Of a stretch of DNA of 64,000 nucleotides, positions 18,483-27,961 are shown in pieces. Under the pieces are notes generated by a model, which saw only the letters and a list, made by a program, of their open reading frames with translations, had not been told where the DNA came from and made no database searches. The stretch covers positions 434,001-498,000 of the forward strand of contig CANMPL010000002.1 of the NCBI GenBank assembly GCA_947499715.1, written 5' to 3'. This stretch comes from an uncultured Paracoccaceae bacterium. GTDB taxonomy: Bacteria > Pseudomonadota > Alphaproteobacteria > Rhodobacterales > Rhodobacteraceae. The first letter of the stretch is position 1. Each line of letters starts with the position of its first letter. The translations under genes were made by a program, and so were the position numbers.

Positions 18483-19271
18483 ATGATCCCCACATCCCCA
18501 AATGACGAAGATTTCCCGTGGTGGCTGCTTGCGGTGGTGGCCATTGGCGGCTGGATGTTTTTCCAGGTCCTGACGGATGAGGCCTATACAAAGGTCCTCA
18601 CCACCCTGTCCAAAGGCATTCGCACGACGGTGTTCGTGGCGATCGTCAGCTACGCGATGGCCTGCGCGCTGGGGTTGCTTCTGGCGCTGGGCGCGCTGTC
18701 CAAGTCTTTGATCATACGGCAGATTTCGCGGTTTTATGTGGAAGTCATGCGCGGCATTCCGATCATCGTGTTGCTGCTATACGTGGCCTTTGTGTTGGCG
18801 CCGGGCATGGTGTTGGCGTGGAACTGGCTGGCAGAGACGCTTGGGTTAGAGCCGATCCGCACGCGGGACTTTTCGCTGTTGTGGCGGGCCATCATTGCGC
18901 TGACATTGGCCTATGCGTCATTTCTGGCAGAGGTGTTTCGCGCAGGGCTGCAATCGGTCGATGAAGGGCAGATCGAGGCGGCAGAGGCACTGGGTCTTGG
19001 GCGCTGGCACCGGTTCCGGTTCATCGTCTTTCCGCAGGCCTTGCGGACGATCCTGCCGCCCTTGGGTAACGATTTCGTCGCAATGGTGAAGGATTCGTCA
19101 CTGGTGAGCGTTTTGGGCGTCACCGATATCACGCAGTTGGGCAAGGTCACGGCGGCGGGCAATTTCCGGTATTTTGAGACCTATAACGTCGTCGCGCTGG
19201 TCTATCTGACGATGACGATCGGGCTGTCCTTGGTGCTACGGCGGTTTGAAGCACGGATGCGGCAGCGCTGA
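18483..19271 (+). CDS. Amino-acid ABC transporter permease
   Basis: A 262-residue HisM/GlnP-type inner-membrane permease with about five hydrophobic segments. The EAA loop is EVFRAGLQSVDEGQIEAAEALGLGRW, and the family signature PLGNDFVAMVKDSSLVSVLG follows. No clear ribosome site precedes the ATG; a start slightly downstream is possible. With the preceding binding protein it would form an amino-acid importer, but the ATPase must be encoded elsewhere since the next gene is a peptidase. Confidence 0.9.
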   Translation: MIPTSPNDEDFPWWLLAVVAIGGWMFFQVLTDEAYTKVLTTLSKGIRTTVFVAIVSYAMACALGLLLALGALSKSLIIRQISRFYVEVMRGIPIIVLLLYVAFVLAPGMVLAWNWLAETLGLEPIRTRDFSLLWRAIIALTLAYASFLAEVFRAGLQSVDEGQIEAAEALGLGRWHRFRFIVFPQALRTILPPLGNDFVAMVKDSSLVSVLGVTDITQLGKVTAAGNFRYFETYNVVALVYLTMTIGLSLVLRRFEARMRQR

Positions 19272-19280
19272 CCGCACGGG

Positions 19281-19315
19281 CGGGATTTGGATATTTTTGG
19301 CCAAAAGAAGCAGGG
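19281..19315 (+). repeat. Dispersed repeat, copy A
   Basis: The core ATATTTTTGGCCAAAAGAAG, preceded by GCGGGATTTGG, lies in the gap between the permease and peptidase genes, in the same direction as both. The same core occurs at 39452-39492, 42957-43013 and 56850-56890. TTTTGGCCAAAA is itself self-complementary. Confidence 0.75.
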
Positions 19316-19369
19316 GGTTCTGGCAAGTCGGGCCGGCCGGTCCTAGGTTGTTGGCAAAGGAGATTTGCC

Positions 19370-21397
19370 ATGAAAAACCCGCTTTTGTCCGACTGGGACA
19401 CGCCCTTTGGGTTGCCGCCGTTTGATCTGATTTCCGACGATGATTTTGCCCCGGCAGTGGATGCCGCACTGGCTGAAGCGCGGGCAAATTTGGCAAAGAT
19501 CACCGATAACCCGGACGCGCCGACGTTTGAGAACACAATTGAAGCGTTGGAGATGTCAGAGGCCAGGCTTGGGCAGGTCTTGGGGACGTTTTATGGGATC
19601 GCGGGCGCGGATTCGAACCCAAAGCGCGAAGAATTGCAGCGGGAGTTCGCCCCGAAGCTAAGCGCCTATGGGTCAGAAGTCACAGAGAACAAAGCGCTTT
19701 TTGCGCGGGTTGAGGCGCTTTGGCAGGATCGCGAAGCGCTTGATCTGACGGACGAACAGCAGCGGGTGCTGCTGTTGTCACGGCGCGGGTTTGTGCGTTC
19801 GGGCGCGTTGCTGGAAGGGGATGCAGCCAAGGAATTGCGCGAGGTGAAATCGCGGCTTTCGGTGCTGGGCACCGAATTCACCCAGAACCTTTTGGCGGAC
19901 GAGCGCGATTGGCACATGGTTTTGGACAAAGACGGGCTCAACGGGTTGCCGGATTTTGTTGTGGCCACGGCACGCGGCGCGGGCAAGGAATTGGATGCGG
20001 GCGGGCCGGTGGTCACGCTGTCGCGGTCACTGATTGTGCCGTTCCTGCAGTTTTCGTCCCGCCGTGATCTGCGCGAAAAAGCCTATGAGGCCTGGGCCGC
20101 GCGGGGGGCGAATGGCGGCAAGACCGACAATCGGGCGATTGCGGCGGAAACGCTGAAGCTGCGGCAAAGGCGCGCCGCACTTTTGGGGTATGAAAGCTTT
20201 GCCGATTACAAGTTGGAAACAGAGATGGCAGGCACGCCGAAAGCGGTGCGCGACTTGCTGAATGAGGTGTGGAAGCCCGCCAAGGCCGCGGCGGAAAGCG
20301 ACGCCAAGGCGCTTGAGTTGATGCTGCATGCTGACGGCTGGGAGGGCCCGCTGGAGCCATGGGACTGGCGCTATTACAGCGAGAAGCGGCGGCAGGTCTT
20401 GCATGATCTCGATGAGGCGGAACTGAAGCCCTATCTGCAACTGGACCGCATGATCGAGGCGTCGTTTGCCTGCGCGAACCGGCTGTTCGGGCTGGAATTC
20501 AAGCCGCTGGAGGGGCCGGTGTATCACCCCGACGTGCGGTTATTCGAGGTGACGCGAAATGGCGAACATGTTGCTGTTTTCATTGGTGATTACTTTGCCC
20601 GGCCCAGCAAGCGGTCCGGTGCGTGGTGCATGGCGATGCGCAGCCAGCAGCGGTTGGCGGGCGACATCAGGCCGCATGTCGTGAACGTGTGCAATTTTGC
20701 CAAACCCGAAGAGGGCAAACCGGCGCTGTTGTCCTATGACGATGCGCGCACGTTGTTCCACGAGTTTGGTCATGCGCTGCACCAGATGCTGTCGGATGTG
20801 ACCTATGAATCGATCAGCGGCACATCAGTCGCGCGCGATTTTGTGGAACTGCCCAGCCAGCTATACGAACATTGGCTGGAGGTGCCGCAGGTGTTGCAGG
20901 AATTTGCCACCCACGCCGATACAGGAGAGGCGATGCCCGCCGATTTGCTGGACCGGATGCTGAAGGCCGCGACCTATGATATGGGGTTCCAGACGGTGGA
21001 ATATGTGGCCAGTGCGATGGTTGATCTGGCGTTTCATGATGGGCCGGCGCCAGCAGATCCGATGCAAAAGCAGGCCGAAGTGCTGGAAGAGATGGGGATG
21101 CCGCACGCTATTCGGATGCGCCATGCAACGCCGCATTTTGCCCATGTCTTTGCCGGGGATGGCTATTCCAGCGGCTATTACAGCTACATGTGGTCAGAGG
21201 TGATGGATGCCGATGCCTTTGCCGCATTTGAAGAGGCGGGCGATCCGTTTGATGCGGCGACGGCGATGAAACTGGAACAAACGGTGTTGTCGTCGGGCGG
21301 ATCGGTTGATGCCGCCGAGCTTTACACCGCGTTCCGGGGGCGATTGCCGGGGGTTGAGGCGCTTTTGAAAGGGCGCGGGCTGGACGACGCGGCCTAG
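19370..21397 (+). CDS. M3 family oligopeptidase (PrlC/Dcp-like zinc metallopeptidase)
   Basis: A 675-residue cytoplasmic metallopeptidase. The zinc site HEFGHALHQ (about residues 463-471) is followed by the third ligand region SVARDFVELPSQLYEHW. The N-terminal helical half and overall length match oligopeptidase A or peptidyl-dipeptidase Dcp, which degrade short peptides including cleaved signal peptides; the two cannot be separated here. Its TAG overlaps the stop of the convergent SH3 gene by 4 nt (CTAG). Confidence 0.93.
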   Translation: MKNPLLSDWDTPFGLPPFDLISDDDFAPAVDAALAEARANLAKITDNPDAPTFENTIEALEMSEARLGQVLGTFYGIAGADSNPKREELQREFAPKLSAYGSEVTENKALFARVEALWQDREALDLTDEQQRVLLLSRRGFVRSGALLEGDAAKELREVKSRLSVLGTEFTQNLLADERDWHMVLDKDGLNGLPDFVVATARGAGKELDAGGPVVTLSRSLIVPFLQFSSRRDLREKAYEAWAARGANGGKTDNRAIAAETLKLRQRRAALLGYESFADYKLETEMAGTPKAVRDLLNEVWKPAKAAAESDAKALELMLHADGWEGPLEPWDWRYYSEKRRQVLHDLDEAELKPYLQLDRMIEASFACANRLFGLEFKPLEGPVYHPDVRLFEVTRNGEHVAVFIGDYFARPSKRSGAWCMAMRSQQRLAGDIRPHVVNVCNFAKPEEGKPALLSYDDARTLFHEFGHALHQMLSDVTYESISGTSVARDFVELPSQLYEHWLEVPQVLQEFATHADTGEAMPADLLDRMLKAATYDMGFQTVEYVASAMVDLAFHDGPAPADPMQKQAEVLEEMGMPHAIRMRHATPHFAHVFAGDGYSSGYYSYMWSEVMDADAFAAFEEAGDPFDAATAMKLEQTVLSSGGSVDAAELYTAFRGRLPGVEALLKGRGLDDAA

Positions 21398-21903
21398 TCG
21401 CGCACTTCGCCTTCGGCAGTGCCCCAAAGCACCGATTGCGGGGCCCAGCCACGGTAGCCTGCGGCATTGAGTTCGCACCAGCCCGCAGCACAAGACCCAA
21501 GGCGGGCGATCACGCCGGCCTCGAGCACCGCGCGTTCATGCGATGTGGGATCGGGTTTGGCGCGCAGGGCGGTCATGTCTTGATCAATGATGACGGTGCG
21601 CACACCTGACAGCATGGTGTAATGCACCCAACCGCCCTGACCTTCGCGGTCGATGACGCGCCGCCAGTGGCCGTATTCTGCGATCACCTGAAGTGGCATG
21701 TTTTTGCGCTGAAACACCCAATCAATGCGGTGCGACAACGATGGGCCGCGCCGCACGTTGCTTTCCTGTGCCTTGAGGCTGACAAAACGCGGCATGGGCA
21801 GATTGGTTTCAGGGCCGAAGACCGGGGCAGAGACGTTCTGCGCCGTTTCCTGTGCCGTGGCAGCAGGGGCCAGCAAAGCCAGAATGAGCATGAGGATTTT
21901 CAT
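21394..21903 (-). CDS. Secreted SH3-domain protein
   Basis: A 169-residue protein with a signal peptide (MKILMLILALLAPAATA) and two bacterial SH3-like repeats: SNVRRGPSLSHRIDWVF...GHWRRVIDREGQGGWVH and a second around ALRAKPDPTSHERAV...WCELNAAGYRGWAPQ. Such domains usually bind peptidoglycan in the periplasm. ATG 21903 was chosen because the signal peptide starts there. No enzymatic domain is present. It converges on the M3 peptidase gene with overlapping stops. Confidence 0.82.
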   Translation of the reverse strand: MKILMLILALLAPAATAQETAQNVSAPVFGPETNLPMPRFVSLKAQESNVRRGPSLSHRIDWVFQRKNMPLQVIAEYGHWRRVIDREGQGGWVHYTMLSGVRTVIIDQDMTALRAKPDPTSHERAVLEAGVIARLGSCAAGWCELNAAGYRGWAPQSVLWGTAEGEVRD

Positions 21904-22017
21904 GGATGGACCTGTCACTTACCGCACCTGCCGCGCGTGATCGTTCTTGTGCCACGCGTCGGTTATCTGGCAACCTGACAGGAACAGGCTGATTTGCAAA
22001 GCACGCAGGAGGGTTGA

Positions 22018-23004
22018 ATGCCGGGGAAAAAGCTAAGTGTTGTTGTGACGCGACGGTTGCCCGAAGTGGTCGAGACCCGGATGACAGAGCTGTTTGATGT
22101 GCGGCTGCGCGAAGACGATACGCCGATGACGGCGACAGAGCTGGCGCAGGCCGTGACGGAGGCGGATGTGCTGGTGCCGACGATCACCGATCAGATTGAC
22201 GCCCCCCTGCTTGCAAAGGCCGGTGAGCGGCTGAAGCTGATCGCGAATTACGGCGCCGGGGTGGACAATATTGATGTTGCGACCGCGCGGCAGCGGGGCA
22301 TTCTGGTGTCCAACACACCGGGTGTGACCACGGATGACACCGCCGATATGACCTTGGCGCTGATGCTGGGGGTCATTCGGCGGGTGCCAGAGGGCGTGGC
22401 GTTGGCGCAGTCGGGGGATTGGCCCGGTTGGGCGCCGACGGCGATGATGGGCGGCAGGCTTGGCGGGCGGCGTTTGGGGATATTGGGCATGGGTCGGATC
22501 GGTCAGGCCGTTGCAAAACGCGCGGCGGCCTTTGGGATGCAGATCCATTACCACAACCGCAAACGCCTGCGACCAGAGGTGGAGGAGGCGCTGGAGGCCA
22601 CCTATTGGGAGAGCCTTGACCAGATGGTGGCGCGGATGGACGTGATTTCGGTCAATTGTCCGCATACGCCAAGCACGTTTCACTTGATGAACGCCCGGCG
22701 CTTGAGGCTGATGAAGCCGGACGCGGTGATTGTGAACACGTCACGCGGGGAAGTGGTGGATGAAAACGCGCTAACCCGGATGTTGCGGGCCGGTGAATTG
22801 GGGGGTGCGGGGCTGGATGTTTATGAGCGCGGGCACCAGATGAACCCACGCCTGAAGGCTTTGCCGAATGTGATTTTGCTGCCGCATATGGGATCCGCCA
22901 CGCTGGAAGGGCGGGTTGAGATGGGCGAGAAGGTCATCATCAATCTCAAGACATTTGCTGATGGTCACAGGCCACCTGACCTTGTGGTGCCGGGGATGTT
23001 CTAG
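22018..23004 (+). CDS. D-isomer-specific 2-hydroxyacid dehydrogenase (glyoxylate/hydroxypyruvate reductase type)
   Basis: A 328-residue NAD(P)-dependent dehydrogenase. The Rossmann motif GMGRIGQAVAKRAAAFGM lies near residue 160, and NTSRGEVVDENAL and LLPHMGSATLE carry the catalytic Arg, Glu and His neighbourhood. It resembles glycerate dehydrogenases and glyoxylate reductases; the substrate is not settled by sequence. AGGAGGG precedes the ATG at ideal spacing. It stands alone, convergent with a small lipoprotein gene. Confidence 0.9.
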   Translation: MPGKKLSVVVTRRLPEVVETRMTELFDVRLREDDTPMTATELAQAVTEADVLVPTITDQIDAPLLAKAGERLKLIANYGAGVDNIDVATARQRGILVSNTPGVTTDDTADMTLALMLGVIRRVPEGVALAQSGDWPGWAPTAMMGGRLGGRRLGILGMGRIGQAVAKRAAAFGMQIHYHNRKRLRPEVEEALEATYWESLDQMVARMDVISVNCPHTPSTFHLMNARRLRLMKPDAVIVNTSRGEVVDENALTRMLRAGELGGAGLDVYERGHQMNPRLKALPNVILLPHMGSATLEGRVEMGEKVIINLKTFADGHRPPDLVVPGMF

Positions 23005-23096
23005 GCCGTTGGGCGCCGCTATTGGCCGCAAGCGGCCAAAGCGCCCCGCCCACCGTCCCGGGATCAGATCTCAAGATGCAGGTATTCGGACACGCC

Positions 23097-23126
23097 AAAA
23101 CAGAGGCGAGGGTTTCCCCACCTCTG
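23097..23126 (-). terminator. Rho-independent terminator of the small lipoprotein gene
   Basis: On the minus strand CAGAGG and CCTCTG pair, with an inner GGG/CCC around GAAA, followed by TTTT. It starts 25 nt after the lipoprotein stop codon at 23151 and supports that gene as a separate transcript. Confidence 0.7.
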
Positions 23127-23150
23127 AAAAAATCGGGGCGCGATCATTGG

Positions 23151-23300
23151 TTACTGGGCGCCAAACTCCGTCGCGGCGGTATAGTTCATCGCTGAAAACC
23201 GAAGCATGTCGTTGTCGGCGCGGCCTGTCACAGGTTCCGGCTGCATGCAGGCGCTGAGCGCCAACAGGGCCACCACCGCAAGAAGGGGGGTGCGTTTCAT
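23151..23300 (-). CDS. Small 49-residue lipoprotein, unknown function
   Basis: Reading the minus strand from ATG 23300 gives a 49-residue protein. Residues 1-18 are a lipoprotein signal peptide, MKRTPLLAVVALLALSAC, with lipobox LSAC. After Cys18 only 31 residues remain, polar, with no recognised domain. GTGAGAG precedes the start, and a hairpin with a T-run follows the stop. Small lipoproteins of this kind are easily missed by gene finders. Family and function are unknown. Confidence 0.7.
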   Translation of the reverse strand: MKRTPLLAVVALLALSACMQPEPVTGRADNDMLRFSAMNYTAATEFGAQ

Positions 23301-23490
23301 CTGCTCTCACTTTCCTCAGTCCACGTCTTATGCGTGGTGGTATGACTATAACGTCAACAATTGGTAAATGATGCAGGAAATTTAGCTTCACTTTTCCCCG
23401 TTGCATAAATGCATTGGCACCCCTGCGCGCCCTGCAAAATTAGGAGGTCGCACAGGGATAGAGCGAGAAAAGATTATTGAATTTAAGGAC

Positions 23491-24303
23491 TTACCGATAC
23501 ACTTCGTCTTCCGTGGGAAAGGCGCGCGCGCGGACGTCATCGGCGTAGCGCTTGACGGAATCTTCGATCATTGGGCCAAGTTGTCCATAAACCTTAACGA
23601 ATTTGGGGGTCCAGGGGTTCAGGCCCAGCATGTCTTCGAGCACCAGGATTTGGCCGTCACAATTGACCGAGGCCCCGATCCCGATGGTGGGAATGTCGAC
23701 CGCGGCGGTGATTTGATTGGCAAGGTCTTCGACCACGCCTTCGACCACCACGGCAAAGGCACCGGCATCGGCCACGGCCTTGGCGTCGTTGATATGGACG
23801 GCCCATGCCGCTTCATCCCGGCCCTGCACCTTGAAACCGCCCATGGTGTTCACCGACTGCGGGGTCAGGCCCACATGCGCCATCACCGGGATGCCGCGTT
23901 CGACCAGATAGCGGATGGTTTCGGCCATGCGTGCGCCGCCTTCAAGCTTGACCGCCTGACACTGCGTTTCCTTCATGATCTTGGCGGCGTTGCGGAAGGC
24001 CATGGCGGGGGATTCTTCGTAGGTGCCGAAGGGCATATCGACCACGATGACGGCAGATTGCGTGCCCCGCACCACCGCCTTGCCATGCATGATCATCAGA
24101 TCAAGCGGGACGCCCACGGTGCTTTCCATGCCGTGCATCACCATGCCAAGGCTGTCGCCCACAAGGATAAAGTCCGCATATTTGTCCACGATGGCTGCGG
24201 TATGCGCATGATAGCTGGTCAACGAGACGATGGGCTCGCCCCCTTTTCGGGCGGCCAGCTGCGGGACGGTTTTGCGGCGGATGGTCTCTTTTTGGCTGCT
24301 CAT
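23491..24303 (-). CDS. panB: 3-methyl-2-oxobutanoate hydroxymethyltransferase
   Basis: A 270-residue enzyme making ketopantoate from 2-ketoisovalerate and methylenetetrahydrofolate, the first pantothenate-specific step. Family segments include [39 protein letters not shown] and [12 protein letters not shown]. Length is typical. Its ATG overlaps the panC stop by 4 nt, so panC-panB form an operon transcribed toward lower coordinates. Confidence 0.96.
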   Translation of the reverse strand: MSSQKETIRRKTVPQLAARKGGEPIVSLTSYHAHTAAIVDKYADFILVGDSLGMVMHGMESTVGVPLDLMIMHGKAVVRGTQSAVIVVDMPFGTYEESPAMAFRNAAKIMKETQCQAVKLEGGARMAETIRYLVERGIPVMAHVGLTPQSVNTMGGFKVQGRDEAAWAVHINDAKAVADAGAFAVVVEGVVEDLANQITAAVDIPTIGIGASVNCDGQILVLEDMLGLNPWTPKFVKVYGQLGPMIEDSVKRYADDVRARAFPTEDEVYR

Positions 24304-25142
24304 ATTGCGATTTCCTTTTGATCGATCAGCATGACCTGCAAGAACTGGACAGAGATCATAATACCGATGGTTTTGGTAGGCACGCCCGTGACGGGCGCAA
24401 AGGTTTCTGCGTCAACAATGTCGAGGCCGACAAGTTTGCAGCTGCGTTTGGAAGAGATCACGCCGCGAATGCTTTCGGCGGCCTGTTCGACGGTTTTGCC
24501 TTCTTTGATCAGCGCCTCTGCCACGGTCAGCGACAGGTGCAGGACGCGGGCGTCATAGCGTTCGTCAGCGATCAGCCGGACATTGCGCGAGGACATGGCA
24601 AGACCGTCGGCTTCGCGCACGGTGGGGACGCCGTGGATCGTGATGGGCATGTGCAGGTCGCGCACCATGCGGCGGATCACGGCCAGTTGCTGATAGTCCT
24701 TTTCGCCGAAATAGGCGGCATCGGCCTGAATAATGTTGAATAGTTTGGTGACCACGGTGGCGACGCCGCGATAGTGGCCCGGGCGGACCTCTCCGTGCAG
24801 GATATTGGCCAGATGCGTCGTTTCAACGATGGTTTCTTCGCCGTCGGGGTAGATCTCGGCTGCGTCGGGGATGAAGACGGCAGCTACGCCTGCATCGCGC
24901 AGCATAGCGAGGTCGGTCTCTTCGGTGCGGGGGTAGTTTTCAAGGTCTTTGGCGTCGCCGAATTGCGTCGGGTTCACAAAGATCGTGGCAACAACGGCGT
25001 CATGATCGTCCGCGGCGGCAGCAACAAGCGCCATATGGCCTGCGTGTAAAGCGCCCATGGTGGTGACAAGGCCCACTGAGCCATCGGTGGCGAGGTCCCA
25101 CATGACGTTGCGGATCTCAGCGATAGAGCGGCAGATATGCAT
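24300..25142 (-). CDS. panC: Pantoate-beta-alanine ligase
   Basis: A 280-residue pantothenate synthetase that joins pantoate and beta-alanine with ATP. The HIGH-like motif [12 protein letters not shown] and [19 protein letters not shown] are present, as are the [13 protein letters not shown] and MSSRN motifs that hold the nucleotide. First gene of the panC-panB operon, divergent from the gene at 25289. Confidence 0.96.
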   Translation of the reverse strand: MHICRSIAEIRNVMWDLATDGSVGLVTTMGALHAGHMALVAAAADDHDAVVATIFVNPTQFGDAKDLENYPRTEETDLAMLRDAGVAAVFIPDAAEIYPDGEETIVETTHLANILHGEVRPGHYRGVATVVTKLFNIIQADAAYFGEKDYQQLAVIRRMVRDLHMPITIHGVPTVREADGLAMSSRNVRLIADERYDARVLHLSLTVAEALIKEGKTVEQAAESIRGVISSKRSCKLVGLDIVDAETFAPVTGVPTKTIGIMISVQFLQVMLIDQKEIAI

Positions 25143-25288
25143 AGGCGGGTCCTGCGCGGGTTGGTCCCCACGCTTTTAGGCCGGGGCGGGCAGAGCGGCA
25201 AGGGATGCCCCAAAAACTTCATGATTGGTCCCTGATCGCGCCGGATTGATCGGTGATAAGTCTGACAAAAGCAGTCAAAGGGCATTTC

Positions 25289-26668
25289 ATGATCCGTGTC
25301 ATTCTTCCGGCCATTGTGCTGAGCGTTTTGTTGATCGGCGGCGGTGGGCTTTATGTTTTGTATGAAAACCTACAAGGCAAGCAGACCACACTGTCGCTGA
25401 ACGGTGATAACACCAACGTCAGCCCCGGTGGCACAGCGGTCAGGATGCTGTTTGAGAATGCGACCGGGCAGGTGACCAAGACCCCCGATATTGATCTGCG
25501 CGGACAGATGCCGCCCGCCCCCGATGGCTGGTACGCGCGGGCCTATACGCAAGCCGATGGTGAGACGATTGTCGAGGCGGAACTGATCCAGTCCATGGTG
25601 TCAAAGTCCACGACCAACGATGTCCTACTGGATTATCGCCGCGCCGATCAGGCCGGTGCGGGCGGTGAAACGATGACCTATATGCGCGGCAAGATGTTGA
25701 TGGCGCTGCGGATGCAGCGGTTGGAGCAGGTCAATACCAACACGGTGCAAGGGCAGATCCTGGGCGAAATCAACGCCTCGATGGCGATGTTTGACAATAT
25801 TGGCGGGGCATTGGGGCAATCCGGCAGCAGCAAGTCGCTGTTTGCAAGGGCAGACGGCATCGACTGGACAGAGCAGCCGCGCACATCGCGCAGGCCCGCC
25901 ACGGGCGAAGTCACCCCGGTCAACTACCGCAGGTTCACCGCCAAATTGGGCACCTTTATCGAAATGGAGATCCTGACCAATGCCGCAGACACTCATGTGG
26001 CGGCCCTGATTGGGCAGATTGATATGGCCGCCCTGAACGCGCTGTTGCCCGCGCCTGCGCCTGAATACCGAGAGGGCGTTGGGGTCTTTACCGCACAGAC
26101 AGAGCTGTCGGATGTGCCGCCGGGTGAAAGCCTTGCTATGAAAGCCTACACGACCCTGAATGACGGGCGCATTTATCAGCCGCTTGAGGCGCGGATTTTG
26201 AAGCGCATGGCCGAGGGCGACATCACCGATTGGGATACGCTGGTGAAGCGCAATGGCGCGGGCTTTGTCCCGTCTGAGACCTTGCTTGCGCTTTTGGGGC
26301 CAGAGCCGGACCATATCAAACGTGGGCGGATTGCGCATAACTTGCTTAATAACCATGAGCCGATATCGGCGGCAGAGCGGAACCTTGTGCTGCAGGTCTC
26401 ACGCGGACAGATCCTGACGCAGGCGGATGCACGCAAGTCTCGCAATTACGACGCGGGGGCTTTGTCCGAAGAGGCGATGGGGCTGATTGCCTTGTTGCCA
26501 TTGGGGTCCGTGGATCCACAGACCGCAGAGGCGGTCGAAACCCCGGCAGAGACGCAGGCACCAGCAGCAAAGCCAACGGTGCGCCGCGGCGCCAATGGCG
26601 GAAACTTTGGGGCCGAGAACTGTTCGATTGAACTGGGTGTGCGCCGCTGCGTTCTGGGCGACAACTAG
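25289..26668 (+). CDS. Unknown membrane-anchored protein
   Basis: A 459-residue protein I do not recognise. Residues 3-24 form a single N-terminal membrane segment (IRVILPAIVLSVLLIGGGG), so the rest is probably periplasmic. The middle is mixed alpha/beta without a known motif. Near the C-terminus a low-complexity Ala/Pro/Glu/Thr stretch leads to a short end containing two cysteines (CSIELGVRRC), which could form a disulfide. ATG 25289 after AAAGGGC was chosen over an ATG-like start at 25253. It is divergent from panC and converges on the DM13 gene with a 4-nt stop overlap. Confidence 0.7.
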   Translation: MIRVILPAIVLSVLLIGGGGLYVLYENLQGKQTTLSLNGDNTNVSPGGTAVRMLFENATGQVTKTPDIDLRGQMPPAPDGWYARAYTQADGETIVEAELIQSMVSKSTTNDVLLDYRRADQAGAGGETMTYMRGKMLMALRMQRLEQVNTNTVQGQILGEINASMAMFDNIGGALGQSGSSKSLFARADGIDWTEQPRTSRRPATGEVTPVNYRRFTAKLGTFIEMEILTNAADTHVAALIGQIDMAALNALLPAPAPEYREGVGVFTAQTELSDVPPGESLAMKAYTTLNDGRIYQPLEARILKRMAEGDITDWDTLVKRNGAGFVPSETLLALLGPEPDHIKRGRIAHNLLNNHEPISAAERNLVLQVSRGQILTQADARKSRNYDAGALSEEAMGLIALLPLGSVDPQTAEAVETPAETQAPAAKPTVRRGANGGNFGAENCSIELGVRRCVLGDN

Positions 26669-27138
26669 GCCGGGGTCAGCACGGCGGGCGAAAACAGCAC
26701 GCCAAATTGTTCGCACCAGATCACCACCGATGGATAGGCCGACAGGTCCGTGCCCGCAGGCACGCTATAGGCCTGATCGCCGATATTGCCCTTGAGGCGG
26801 CCAAGCGACAACCAATCTGCGCCTTTGACGTCGGCGGACGATGTCGGGTTGGGGTGGGCCGACAACCAGACCTCTAGGTCGGGGCCGTTGGTGACCTCGA
26901 ACATGGTGAATTGAAGCTCTGTCACGCCATCGGCGCGGGTGACGACGGCGACGTTGCCGCTGCCTTTGTGGGCGCGATCGGCGTCGGTGAATGTGCCGGT
27001 GGCTTGCACCTCTGCCACGGCCAGCTGTTCTGAGACCACGTTGTCGATGAACAGCGGGCCGGCCAGATACCAGCCTACGGCGCCGACAACGGCCCCCACG
27101 GCAAAGCTGGGGATCGCGATTTTCAGAAAGTCTGCCAT
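26665..27138 (-). CDS. DM13-domain protein, membrane-anchored
   Basis: A 157-residue protein with an N-terminal membrane segment (about residues 6-25) followed by a DM13 domain: GSGNVAVVTRADGVTELQF, FEVTNGPDLEVWLSAH, LGRLKGNIGDQAYSVP and VVIWCEQFGVLFSPA. The conserved Cys in VIWCEQFGV is a hallmark; in animals DM13 domains are proposed to take part in redox, but bacterial function is unproven. ATG 27138 with AAAGGGC upstream fits better than earlier in-frame starts. A lipase-like gene lies 11 nt upstream on the same strand. Confidence 0.8.
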   Translation of the reverse strand: MADFLKIAIPSFAVGAVVGAVGWYLAGPLFIDNVVSEQLAVAEVQATGTFTDADRAHKGSGNVAVVTRADGVTELQFTMFEVTNGPDLEVWLSAHPNPTSSADVKGADWLSLGRLKGNIGDQAYSVPAGTDLSAYPSVVIWCEQFGVLFSPAVLTPA

Positions 27139-27149
27139 TGGATGCCCTT

Positions 27150-27803
27150 TCACGGCCAGTGTTTGGGGAGCTGCTTGCGCGAAATCAGTTGCGGCAGCAA
27201 TGCGGTATAATGCTTCATCTTGTGGCGCGGCCACGGACCATGGGTGACGCGCAGGTGCCGTTCATCGCCCAAATGGTCAAACCCGCTTGGGACCGAGGCC
27301 ACGATATCATCGCTGCGGCAGATCAGCAGACAGCGATCTTTGCGCAGAGAGGACGGCGCGTGTTTGCAGATACGCGGCGCGGCAAAGCCAATGCCCGGCA
27401 CGCCGTAAGCCGAGGACAGCACCTGCGTCGCCGCAGCCCCAAGCGAATGGCCGACGATGATCTTTGGCTTCTGCCCGTGCGACTTGAGCCAGCTTTGGAT
27501 TTCCATGGCGTGGTGCAGAAAGCCCTGATGCCAGACCGCGCCGCGCCGGTCTTTTTCGGTCTTCTTGGCGTCCATTTTCAGCCGTTTATTACCAAGGCGG
27601 AGCACGCGAAAATTGTATTTGAGGTAATCGGCGACGCTATTGCTGCCCTGCACCACAAGGATATGGCCCTTGAGCAGGAATGCCGTGGCGTCCCCGCGCA
27701 GGGGCGGAATAAGGAAACTGTGTCCACCAAGGCTTTTGGCGTTGGGCAGGTAGGCGTCTTGCGCCATTTTGGCGGCGGTCTGAAGGTGAAGTCGCGTTGT
27801 CAT
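27150..27803 (-). CDS. Lipase-like alpha/beta hydrolase (class 3 lipase type)
   Basis: A 217-residue hydrolase. The nucleophile elbow is GHSLGAA (Ser120), with Asp in CRSDDIVASVP (about 165) and His in KMKHYT (about 198), giving the expected triad order. FAAPR after the elbow is typical of class 3 lipases. There is no signal peptide, so it is probably cytoplasmic. ATG 27803 was preferred; an in-frame start at 27884 would add 27 residues. It is probably co-transcribed with the DM13 gene 11 nt downstream. Confidence 0.75.
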   Translation of the reverse strand: MTTRLHLQTAAKMAQDAYLPNAKSLGGHSFLIPPLRGDATAFLLKGHILVVQGSNSVADYLKYNFRVLRLGNKRLKMDAKKTEKDRRGAVWHQGFLHHAMEIQSWLKSHGQKPKIIVGHSLGAAATQVLSSAYGVPGIGFAAPRICKHAPSSLRKDRCLLICRSDDIVASVPSGFDHLGDERHLRVTHGPWPRHKMKHYTALLPQLISRKQLPKHWP

Positions 27804-27961
27804 CCGGTGTCGTCCAATGTGATTTGCAAAATATGGCGATAGGCTAACCGGCGCAGGTCGTTCTGCATAGGTCGGTTTCGCCACACACTATGTCGGCTGG
27901 TTCTGGCGCGGGAGTGTGCATTCGCTAAATTGCAGTCAGGAATCCAGCGGGAGGTCGCGCT

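Noticed and set aside
23401-24321. 306-residue plus-strand frame opposite panB
   Set aside because: Very His-rich and antisense to panB, a typical mirror of a high-GC coding strand.
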